This document shows positions 1 through 6,248 of a stretch of DNA of 6,874 bases, piece after piece (position 1 is the first letter of the stretch; each line of letters opens with the position of its first letter). The notes under the pieces are model-generated. The model had not been told where the DNA came from, searched no databases, and worked only from the letters and a program-made list of their open reading frames with translations. The position numbers and the translations under genes are program-made. The stretch spans positions 1-6,874 of the forward strand of contig JAHZLG010000272.1 in the NCBI GenBank assembly GCA_022599995.1. Reading direction: 5' to 3'. This DNA comes from Alphaproteobacteria bacterium. Lineage in GTDB: Bacteria > Pseudomonadota > Alphaproteobacteria > CBDBCS01 > JAHZLG01.

Positions 1-2
1 AC

Positions 3-299
3 GAGGATGTATCGCGCCCTGCTTCCATCCGGATTCGCTACACGAATCGGAAGAACGCCGCGCAAATTCTTGATGCCGAGGGGTTGCTGGCCACCTGTAT
101 TCAGCACGAAATCGATCACCTCAATGGGAAAGTTTTCGTGGACTACGTCTCGCCGGTAAAACGCTCGGTAATTCGTCGCCGGATGGCGAAGGCATTCCCC
201 GACCAGCGCAAGACTGCTGTGCAGGCACAGGCGGCATCGCTCCAACCACGGGACCTCAACGACATGGATCGCCGGGTTGCAGCGGACGTTGCATCGTAG
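3..299 (+). CDS. def: Peptide deformylase, C-terminal part (cut by window edge)
   Basis: Peptide deformylase removes the formyl group from the N-terminal methionine of new proteins in the cytoplasm, using a bound metal ion. Only the last 98 residues are in view; the reading frame is open from base 3 and the true start lies to the left. The metal-binding motif HEIDHLNG is visible (codons from base 105), giving the two histidine ligands and the catalytic glutamate. It sits in the typical context EGLLATCIQHEIDHL, followed by the family's F-x-DY-x-SP-x-KR stretch. The EGCLS motif with the cysteine ligand and the GxGLAA motif would be upstream and cannot be checked. The tail after the KAF stretch is a little longer than in the E. 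coli enzyme and low in recognisable sequence. fmt starts 14 bp downstream, the classic def-fmt pair. The assignment is secure from the motif and the neighbour. Confidence 0.96.
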   Translation, partial: EDVSRPASIRIRYTNRKNAAQILDAEGLLATCIQHEIDHLNGKVFVDYVSPVKRSVIRRRMAKAFPDQRKTAVQAQAASLQPRDLNDMDRRVAADVAS

Positions 300-304
300 G
301 AGAT

Positions 305-311
305 AAGGAGG
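305..311 (+). promoter_or_regulatory. Shine-Dalgarno sequence for fmt, unusually close to the start codon
   Basis: A full AAGGAGG lies between the def stop and the fmt ATG at 314, with only 2 bases between its last G and the ATG. That is shorter than the usual 5-9. Pairing through the TAAGG half (304-308) would give a normal 5-base gap. The next in-frame alternative, GTG at 329, would remove the first beta strand of Fmt, so ATG 314 is kept. Confidence 0.55.
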
Positions 312-313
312 GA

Positions 314-1324
314 ATGCCTCGGATACGCGTGCTTTTTGCCAGTGGAATGCCCGCCGCCGCCGTCGTACTGGAGACGATCGCCCGACACCACGCGATCGTT
401 GCTTTGGCCACTATGCCGAGTGTGTTGCGGCAACGATCGCACCCCTTGATGCGGGCACGCCAGCGGGTCGCCCCAGCTGCCTCAGTCACCGCGGGGGCTT
501 GGGACGAGCTGCTCCCCGAGCAGGGGGAGGCGGCCCTCGATGCGGCGGAGGGGACGATCGATCTGGCCGTGGTCTACGGCTATGGTCGCATCGTGCCTAT
601 CGCAGAGTTACAGCTACCTCGCTGGGGATGCGTGAACATTCACCCGTCTGCCCTGCCTAGATGGCGCGGCGCGGCCCCTATAGAGAGGGGCTTGATGGCG
701 GGCGACAGCACGACAGATATTTGCCTGATGCACATGACCGCAGGGTTGGATGACGGCCCAGTTTGGGCGCGCGAAACTCTCCCGATCAAGCCGTCTACAA
801 CAGCATCGGCGCTTTATGCGGCGACCGCACGGATCGGCGCCGAGCAAGTGCTCGCCCATATCGATGCAATGGCACGGGGTGACTCCCGCCAACCAACCCC
901 CCAGCTTAGCACTCCAGCGATCCCCCTCAGCTATGCAACGAAGCTAACCCCTGCAGACGAGCTGCTCAATTGGCGTGCCCCTGCCGCACAAACCGTGAAC
1001 CAGATACGCGCCCTCGAGGCGGGCAGCGGATGCTATGGCTATCTGAACGATTGTCGTCTGGCAATATTCGGTGCTTCCGCTGATGGGAATCACCTCCACG
1101 GCTCCCAGCAAAATACCACAGAAAGACAAGCGTGGGATGACAACGCAACGGCCGACGAAGCCGGGATGGTGGTTGCGGTCGACCGCAAGCGCGGCGTGGT
1201 CGTGCGCGCCGGCGATGGGGCGTGCGTGACCATCACCGAGCTGCAACGCCCGGGCAAGCGGCGGATGAAGGCTATCGACTTTCTCAACGGCTTCCCGGTT
1301 CGAGTGGGCGACCGATGGCGGTAA
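314..1324 (+). CDS. fmt: Methionyl-tRNA formyltransferase
   Basis: Fmt transfers a formyl group from 10-formyltetrahydrofolate to Met-tRNA(fMet), the charged initiator tRNA, in the cytoplasm. The 336-residue product has near-normal family length. The catalytic domain carries the signature around residues 107-128 (NIHPSALPRWRGAAP). It has Asn108, His110 and, in the segment AGLDDG, Asp146: the same three catalytic residues at the same positions as in E. coli Fmt. The C-terminal tRNA-binding domain ends with the expected PGKRRMKAIDFLNG and a closing V-GDRW. The N-terminus is divergent: FASGMPAA stands where most Fmt have F-x-GTP. The PxRPxGRG folate-side loop near residues 35-50 is not recognisable. 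The gene follows def by 14 bp, and its stop overlaps the likely start of alr. Some sequence drift is clear, but the catalytic core argues for a working enzyme. Confidence 0.95.
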   Translation: MPRIRVLFASGMPAAAVVLETIARHHAIVALATMPSVLRQRSHPLMRARQRVAPAASVTAGAWDELLPEQGEAALDAAEGTIDLAVVYGYGRIVPIAELQLPRWGCVNIHPSALPRWRGAAPIERGLMAGDSTTDICLMHMTAGLDDGPVWARETLPIKPSTTASALYAATARIGAEQVLAHIDAMARGDSRQPTPQLSTPAIPLSYATKLTPADELLNWRAPAAQTVNQIRALEAGSGCYGYLNDCRLAIFGASADGNHLHGSQQNTTERQAWDDNATADEAGMVVAVDRKRGVVVRAGDGACVTITELQRPGKRRMKAIDFLNGFPVRVGDRWR

Positions 1325-2889
1325 GCGTTCCTGTGACACCGAGGCAAGCAGGGCAGGGCGACATGCCTTTGTCTTGCCCCACGACCCTGTGTTCGGAGCT
1401 CACCCCCGCCGTGCCGACACTGTACGTCGACCTCGATGCTGTGGCGCACAATTTCCGCACCCATGCGCAGTGGTTCGCTGCCGGCAAACGGCACGCCCAC
1501 GCGCCGGGGCAACGTGTCGAGCACGCCACAACCAAGAGCCCGATCGCGGCAGTCGTGAAGGCCGACGGCTACGGTCTCGGCGCAGTGCCCATTGCCCGTC
1601 GCCTCGTCCGCGAGGGGTGCACGGCCTTTTTCGTGGCAACCCTCGCCGAGGGCATCGCGTTGCGGGCCGGATTGACAACGGCAAGCGTGGATGCTGCTTG
1701 CGCGAGCAAATTATCCATCACGGTGTTCGAAGGATTCGGCGCATCGTCACAGTCCGCCGAGCAGGTGCGCCAAATCTATGCGTGCTATGCCCAGCACCGG
1801 CTGACCATGGTGCTATCACAACCCGCAGACATCAAGCGGTACCAACAGGCGGTCGGCTCATGGGCACAGTCCCCCGTGGTGGACTGCTGGTTGCACATCG
1901 AGACTGGCATGAACCGTCAGGGTCTGTCTGAAGCAGAAGCCCTCGACACCATCGCCGATGCCACGGCCACGGGACGCGCAGCGTGGTGGTCAGCATGCAT
2001 TGGGGTTATGTCGCACTTCGCATGCGCCGATAATCCCGCCAGCCGGCAAACCCGCACCCAAGCCGAGCAATTTGCCCGCCTTTGCGCGCGTCTGCGGCCG
2101 CAGGACGGCAGGCAATTCTCCTTTGCGGTGGCAAATTCGGCGGGCATCCAAACCATGGCGACCTCTGGTGATGCTGCGCTTCTCTCGTTGCTGTCGGTGT
2201 GCGATGCGGCACGTCTCGGCGTCGGGCTCTATGGGGTCGACCCCATCGAAGACAACGGAGTGCCGCACCCCGCATTGCAGGCGGTTGCGCGGATTGCTGC
2301 CCCCGTCCACCAATTGCACTGCATCGAGGCGGGCGAGACCGTAAGTTATGGGGCAACCTGGCAGGCGACGAAACGAACGTGGATTGGCACAGTGCGGGTC
2401 GGTTATGCCGATGGTTTCGTGCGGTTGCTGTCGGGACGCTGGGGAGGCGTGGTGACTCATCGGGGCGCACGGTTCTTTTGCCCTCAGGTTGGTCGGATAA
2501 CCATGGATTACATGATGTTTGATGTCTCAGCAGCCGTCGCTGCTATCGGGCACAACGCGGTTGACCAGCTAGCTCCTCCCGATAATCCTGACCACCCTGA
2601 TCGTGCCGCCCTGTGGATTGATCTCCTGTCTCCCGCGTGTTGCGCGGCCACCGCCTTGAATGGCGCGGCCGGGTCAAGGAAGAGCAATGCCGCCGGAACC
2701 GTCGTCACCGCGGAAAGGGCAGAATCGCAGCCATTGTTTGGCAATACCATCTATGACCTTGCGACGGCTTGCGGAGACATCCCCTATGCCCTGCTCACCG
2801 GGCTGCGATCATTTCGCGGCGATCGAATTTATCTTGAGGCGTCGCTGCCCGATCCTGTCCTCCCCTCTCAATTTCAAGCTAGCGAATAG
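1315..2889 (+). CDS. alr: Alanine racemase, with two insertions
   Basis: Alr interconverts L- and D-alanine with pyridoxal phosphate (PLP), supplying D-alanine for peptidoglycan. Counting from ATG 1315 (524 residues), the N-terminal barrel carries AVVKADGYGLG with the PLP lysine Lys82 and Tyr86, then GMNRQG with Arg201 and SHFACAD. The C-terminal domain has VSYGATW with the second catalytic base Tyr345, VGYADGF, and GRITMD with Met397. The C-terminal pattern DLATACGDIPYALLTGL (481-497) is typical. The product is well over the usual 360-390 residues. Extra sequence lies between the first helix and the lysine motif (about 55-75), in the middle of the barrel, and at about 441-473 before the last helices. 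The 1315 start overlaps fmt by 10 bp. ATG 1363 (508 residues) is an equally plausible start and closer to the family's N-terminal length. Ribosome binding sites are weak for both. The adjacent permease follows after 20 bp. Confidence 0.94.
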   Translation: MAVSVPVTPRQAGQGDMPLSCPTTLCSELTPAVPTLYVDLDAVAHNFRTHAQWFAAGKRHAHAPGQRVEHATTKSPIAAVVKADGYGLGAVPIARRLVREGCTAFFVATLAEGIALRAGLTTASVDAACASKLSITVFEGFGASSQSAEQVRQIYACYAQHRLTMVLSQPADIKRYQQAVGSWAQSPVVDCWLHIETGMNRQGLSEAEALDTIADATATGRAAWWSACIGVMSHFACADNPASRQTRTQAEQFARLCARLRPQDGRQFSFAVANSAGIQTMATSGDAALLSLLSVCDAARLGVGLYGVDPIEDNGVPHPALQAVARIAAPVHQLHCIEAGETVSYGATWQATKRTWIGTVRVGYADGFVRLLSGRWGGVVTHRGARFFCPQVGRITMDYMMFDVSAAVAAIGHNAVDQLAPPDNPDHPDRAALWIDLLSPACCAATALNGAAGSRKSNAAGTVVTAERAESQPLFGNTIYDLATACGDIPYALLTGLRSFRGDRIYLEASLPDPVLPSQFQASE

Positions 2890-2899
2890 CTAGCGACTA
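2878..2899 (+). repeat. Two tandem 11-bp units across the alr stop codon
   Basis: GCTAGCGAATA (2878-2888) is followed directly by GCTAGCGACTA (2889-2899), two 11-bp units that differ at one base. The alr stop TAG (2887-2889) spans the boundary. It looks like a small slippage duplication at the end of alr. No function is implied. Confidence 0.6.
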
Positions 2900-2904
2900 G
2901 AAGG
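2899..2904 (+). promoter_or_regulatory. Ribosome binding site of the AEC permease gene
   Basis: AGAAGG lies five bases before ATG 2910 and inside the 20-bp gap after alr. It supports ATG 2910 as the start and separate translation initiation within a shared transcript. Confidence 0.5.
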
Positions 2905-2909
2905 CCATC

Positions 2910-3833
2910 ATGCAGCCACTGGCATTTTTGCTTCCTGTGTTTGGCGTCGTGATGACGGGTTACGTGCTCACTCGTCGGGGCGTGTTCTCCGATCAAGACA
3001 TCGACGGTATTTTGAACTTTGTGCAGAAGCTGGCAGTGCCCTTCTTGCTGTTCATTTCTTTTGCCACCCAGACGCTTCCGACTGTCACTCCTTGGCCTCT
3101 TTTGATTGGCTATTATGTTCCCGCCCTCGTGGTGTTTGGCATGGGCACGGCGATTGGCGTGATGATGTTCAACCGCCCCCTTGCCTCGGGGCTGGTCGCG
3201 GGGGCATCCGGAGGGTTCTCTAACACGGCTTTGGTGGGGATACCCCTCATCCTTGCGGTTGTCGGGGAGCAGGCATCATTTCCCATGTTCTTCATCCTTA
3301 CCATGCACGGGTCGCTTTATCTGGCTTTTGTGTTCGTGACCGTCGAGATGGCACGGTTTGTCGGGTCGTTTTCATGGCGTCGCATGGTGCGCACATTGGT
3401 TTACAATCCCATCCTTATCGGTGTGTTCGCCGGGATTGCGGTGAATCTTATCGCAGGGCCAATAACCGCACAATCAGTGGTGTTGTATTTTGACCTCGTG
3501 GCTTCTAGCACGGCCGGGTGCGCCTTGTTTGGCATGGGTGCCACCCTCACTCGCTATCGGATTGCGGGCGATATTTGGTGTGCTTTGGTTATCACCGTGT
3601 TGAAGATCATAGTCTTTCCGCTGCTTGTGTGGTATGTCATGGCGGTCTGGTTCGATCGTTCGGCACTGGAGGTGCTGGTTGCCGTGATGCTGGCAGGGTT
3701 GCCAAGTGGCATTTCTCCTTGGGTGGCGGCGGTGCGCAATGGGATGACGGGGCAGTTGCCCGGAACGGTCTTGTTGATGTCAACGCTGGGATCAGCGGTG
3801 ACTTTGTCTTTTGTGCTGGTCGCTTTGGGTTAA
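2910..3833 (+). CDS. AEC (auxin efflux carrier) family permease
   Basis: This is an inner-membrane carrier of the AEC family, whose bacterial members move small organic acids such as malate, malonate or amino acids. The substrate here is unknown. The 307-residue protein is almost entirely hydrophobic, with about ten membrane segments (roughly 3-22, 35-55, 62-85, 92-116, 123-145, 163-183, 190-212, 222-245, 252-275 and 285-305) in the five-plus-five layout of the family. Family marks include FSNTALVGIPL (103-113) in a broken helix, NPILIG (166-171), LFGMGATL (206-213) and LPSGISPWV (264-272). Length is normal and no catalytic residue is expected. It begins 20 bp after alr and ends 18 bp before the next permease, so it is probably co-transcribed with both. 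It could relate to alanine or to general metabolite export, but nothing in the sequence decides this. Confidence 0.9.
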   Translation: MQPLAFLLPVFGVVMTGYVLTRRGVFSDQDIDGILNFVQKLAVPFLLFISFATQTLPTVTPWPLLIGYYVPALVVFGMGTAIGVMMFNRPLASGLVAGASGGFSNTALVGIPLILAVVGEQASFPMFFILTMHGSLYLAFVFVTVEMARFVGSFSWRRMVRTLVYNPILIGVFAGIAVNLIAGPITAQSVVLYFDLVASSTAGCALFGMGATLTRYRIAGDIWCALVITVLKIIVFPLLVWYVMAVWFDRSALEVLVAVMLAGLPSGISPWVAAVRNGMTGQLPGTVLLMSTLGSAVTLSFVLVALG

Positions 3834-3851
3834 TTTTTGCATTGGAATTTT

Positions 3852-4811
3852 ATGTCTGGATCATCGGCACTTCGGATTAGCCGCGAGGGGTGGATTTTGT
3901 TGGTTATTCTTGCCACGCTTTGGGGTGGCTCGTTCACCTTCAACGAGTTGGGTTTGATGGGCGTGTCGTCGTTCACGGTGACCATTGGGCGGCTTACCAT
4001 CGGCGCCTTGGTGTTGGGTACGTTTTGTCTGGTAACCGGTCGGTGGCGGATGCGGCTGACGCTACCGCAGGTTGGGGGGTATGCTTTTTTGGGTCTGATT
4101 GCCTGCGCTATTCCCTTCAATCTGTATGCCTATGGCCAGCAGTATATCACTGGCAGTTTGGCATCGATATACAATGCGTTGACACCGATTGCCACCATTG
4201 TTGTCGCACACTTGCTTACGAAGGATGAGCGCCTGAGCCCGACCAAGGTTGTGGGAATTTTGTGCGGATTAGCGGGTGTTTTCGTGCTGATTGGTTTTGA
4301 CGTTGACTCGATCTATGACACGGCGTTGATCGGGCAAGTGCTTTGTGCTTTGCCGCCGTTTTTTTATGCATTTGGCATTGTGGTTGCCCGTAAGATGGGC
4401 AGATGGCAGTTGGGGGCGGCAAGGTCGTCATTTTTGCAGGTGTTCTTTGGGACGCTGATAGCGATCCCGCTTGGCTATATTTTCGTTGACCCGCTTGCTG
4501 AGTTACAGGCAAGTTTCACCCATCCTGCGATGGTTCAGGTGTGGATTGGTTTGGTAGGCATTGGTGTGTTGTCGACGGGGGTGGCGTATTTGATTTATTT
4601 TCGTCTGATTGAGACGGTTGGTGCGGTGAATTTTTCTTTGGTGACGTATCTGATTCCGGTGGCGGCTATTTTGCTGGGCACGGTCTTTTTGGGCGAGCGG
4701 TTGACGGCGACTGATTTTGCGGGGGCGGGGATTATTTTGTTGGGCGTGGTTATCATTGACGGTCGTGTTGCGCGTCTTTTGGGGGCGGGTCGGCATTCAT
4801 CGAGACCATAG
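3852..4811 (+). CDS. EamA/DMT superfamily permease
   Basis: This is a drug/metabolite transporter of the EamA (RhaT/RarD) type in the inner membrane. Relatives export amino acids or other metabolites, but the substrate is not predictable here. The protein has 319 residues and ten expected membrane helices in two EamA repeats. The first repeat opens with LWGGSFTFNE (23-32) and includes QYITGSLASIYNALTPI (97-113). The second ends with the standard GERLTATDFAGAGIILLGV (281-299). ATG 3852 is chosen over TTG 3837 because it gives a usual short N-terminus; no strong ribosome binding site precedes either. Codons are strikingly G/T-rich: Leu is mostly TTG and Phe TTT, unlike the upstream enzymes. The last few residues after VARLLGAGR appear to be read from the neighbouring restriction-enzyme remnant, so the original C-terminus may have been replaced. 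Confidence 0.92.
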   Translation: MSGSSALRISREGWILLVILATLWGGSFTFNELGLMGVSSFTVTIGRLTIGALVLGTFCLVTGRWRMRLTLPQVGGYAFLGLIACAIPFNLYAYGQQYITGSLASIYNALTPIATIVVAHLLTKDERLSPTKVVGILCGLAGVFVLIGFDVDSIYDTALIGQVLCALPPFFYAFGIVVARKMGRWQLGAARSSFLQVFFGTLIAIPLGYIFVDPLAELQASFTHPAMVQVWIGLVGIGVLSTGVAYLIYFRLIETVGAVNFSLVTYLIPVAAILLGTVFLGERLTATDFAGAGIILLGVVIIDGRVARLLGAGRHSSRP

Positions 4812-5196
4812 CGGGCAGCAGTGAGACAGGGTATTCGAGCAGCTTGCCGCGAGCATTGCCATACAGAATTCGGAAACGGTGCGCACACAGGTGTTGCCGG
4901 GTGGAGTCATTCGAGCAAATGCGGAGGCAACAGTCACGGCCATCGTGCGCGATCTGCAGCCGGGCAATTGCCTCTCCAACCGACAGCAGGAATTTGCCGA
5001 GATTTGCGCCAACAACACCGATGAGGGGCACGATATAAAACCCGCGCAGGTGGAGGTCGAGATAACCCGCAATGGCACTATCTATGCCTTTGATGTGAAA
5101 ACTGTTAAGCCGAACAAGAGTGGTTGGCTCGACTACAAAAGGCAATTGCTAAGTTGGTATGCGGTGAGCCTCGAGTCTGACTCTGATTGCCCGTAA
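4793..5196 (+). pseudogene. Remnant of a PD-(D/E)XK type II restriction endonuclease, TdeIII-like
   Basis: An open frame from 4825 to the stop at 5194-5196 gives 124 residues (DRVFEQLAASIA onward). It reads like the central part of a type II restriction enzyme, which would cut a specific DNA site. The core is QVEVEITRNGTIYAFDVKTV, then KPNKSGWLDYKRQLLSWYA. Glu77, Asp90 and Lys92 fit the E...D-x-K metal-binding active site, and KTxKPN with KRxLLxWxA matches the TdeIII family as I remember it. Intact members are more than twice this length and continue with an IPYNPY-type segment that is absent. The frame has no start: a TGA at 4822 precedes it. Readable family-like sequence (AFIETIAGSSETG, 4793-4831) continues upstream in a different frame, overlapping the end of eamA. 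No methyltransferase gene is nearby. That it is dead is secure; the family name is from memory and less so. Confidence 0.6.
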
Positions 5197-5382
5197 GGTT
5201 CACGCGAGGGTTTGGGCCTATGGTGCCAAGAAAGTTTGAACGGCAAGCCGCAAGACAAGACAACCAGATGCGTAAGACCATCGGCAACGAATGATCAGGA
5301 CGGGAATTGGGAGCGCGGACAAGTGCACCGATCGCAACCAAATCTGCCCCATCCCCCCCATAATGGAAGGCAATGCGTGCCT
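5197..5382. other. Unassigned 186 bp between the restriction remnant and trmJ
   Basis: Reading all six frames gives no peptide I recognise. Frames open across it on both strands lack a ribosome binding site and family motifs. It contains a run of seven C (5353-5359) and, next to the trmJ stop, a five-base-pair inverted repeat (5368-5372 with 5378-5382) with a five-base loop and no T tract. It may be the decayed 3' part of the restriction gene or ordinary spacer between convergent genes. Confidence 0.4.
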
Positions 5383-6189
5383 CTAGTGCTGCGACGGGTC
5401 GTTGCTGGGGCGGGTTGTCTTCTTCTCCAGCAGGGAGCTCACTACCCCATGCAGACTATTCAGCTCTTGCTCGGTGGGCTGGGCGCGCTGGGCGAGGGCA
5501 TTCAAATTGGCGTGCGTCTTGCGCTTCATCGCAGGGTGGCGATAGTACCCCCGTATCTCTAGCTCGTTCGACAGGCGGTGCAGGAAATTGTGCAACAACC
5601 CCGACGATGCCGGCCGTTGCGGAGGAGTCGGCGCAATGCCAAACGGCTTTTGTGGGGCAAGGGGTGTGTCTGTCCTGTCCTGGCCAAGATCGGCGGGGTT
5701 GGGCGCGGTGACATATCCTGCTCGGTGGACAAAGATCGAATGGACTGTCAGCAAGACCGCCGACGGCAGGCTCAACGAGGCATGATGCGGGTTCACCGGC
5801 AAGTGCATCACGTGGGTGGCAAACAGCAGATCATCCCCGCTCAGGCCATTGTTTTCTTGGCCGAATATGATCGCATCATCCGAGGTTAGTGTCGGCAGGT
5901 CGGGGTATGCCAGCGTGTGCATGTTGCGGTCGCGCTGGCGGGCAGTGGTCGCGACGATGCTATGGCGATCGGCGACAGCCTGCTCGAGGGTCGGGAACAG
6001 CTGCGTATTCTCGAGGATCGCCTTCCCCTCGGTCGCTGTTTTGAAGGCCTCGTCATTGGGCCACCCGTCGCGCGGGGCGACAAGGCGCAACGCCGAGAAG
6101 GAGCTGTTTGCCATGCCCCGGGCAACCATGCCGATGTTGATGGCAAGCTGCGGGCGCACAAGGACAATAACAGGAAGGTTCTCAGGCAT
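5383..6189 (-). CDS. trmJ: SPOUT tRNA 2'-O-methyltransferase, TrmJ type
   Basis: TrmJ uses S-adenosylmethionine to methylate the ribose 2'-OH of nucleotide 32 in the anticodon loop of certain tRNAs. The 268-residue protein shows the three SpoU/TrmH motifs in order. Motif 1 is NIGMVARGM (18-26) with catalytic Arg24. Motif 2 is IIFGQENNGLSGDDL (107-121) with Glu112. Motif 3 is LPVNPHHASLSLPSAV (130-145), with Asn133 and the serines of the trefoil-knot cofactor pocket. A proline-rich linker (about 160-195) leads to the C-terminal helical region LHNFLHRLSNELEIRGYY and TEQELNSLHGVV, which is typical of TrmJ rather than TrmL or TrmH. ATG 6189 is the only sensible start: an in-frame stop lies 15 bases upstream, and the next ATG would cut into motif 1. 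No clear ribosome binding site precedes it. It lies 59 bp downstream of the OsmC fusion gene and may be co-transcribed with it. It ends convergent to the plus-strand cluster. Confidence 0.93.
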   Translation of the reverse strand: MPENLPVIVLVRPQLAINIGMVARGMANSSFSALRLVAPRDGWPNDEAFKTATEGKAILENTQLFPTLEQAVADRHSIVATTARQRDRNMHTLAYPDLPTLTSDDAIIFGQENNGLSGDDLLFATHVMHLPVNPHHASLSLPSAVLLTVHSIFVHRAGYVTAPNPADLGQDRTDTPLAPQKPFGIAPTPPQRPASSGLLHNFLHRLSNELEIRGYYRHPAMKRKTHANLNALAQRAQPTEQELNSLHGVVSSLLEKKTTRPSNDPSQH

Positions 6190-6248
6190 AGAATAGACGG
6201 CGAATTAACGGCTTATGGCCTGTCATTAGGAAACCGATGCACGCCTTC

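Noticed and set aside
1222..1314. Longer N-terminus for Alr, starting inside fmt
   Set aside because: These codons lie within the conserved Fmt C-terminal domain, and the encoded residues do not resemble racemase sequence.
1670..1680. TTGACA-like -35 element inside alr
   Set aside because: It lies within a conserved coding region with no matching -10 box or gene start downstream.
4753..5145. A 130-residue open frame on the minus strand over the end of eamA and the restriction remnant
   Set aside because: It lacks family motifs and a ribosome binding site, spans the composition break, and is opposite a plus-strand frame with clear active-site motifs, so it is taken as a shadow.
5368..5382. 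Hairpin AGGCA-loop-TGCCT just after the trmJ stop as a terminator
   Set aside because: The stem is only five base pairs and no T tract follows on the minus strand.
5212..5562. A 116-residue plus-strand open frame running from the spacer into trmJ
   Set aside because: Most of it is antisense to the conserved C-terminal part of trmJ, and the rest has no recognisable sequence or start signal.
6190..6248. Promoter for trmJ in the 59-bp gap after the OsmC gene
   Set aside because: Elements resembling -35 and -10 boxes occur, but not at workable spacing; read-through from the upstream gene is simpler.
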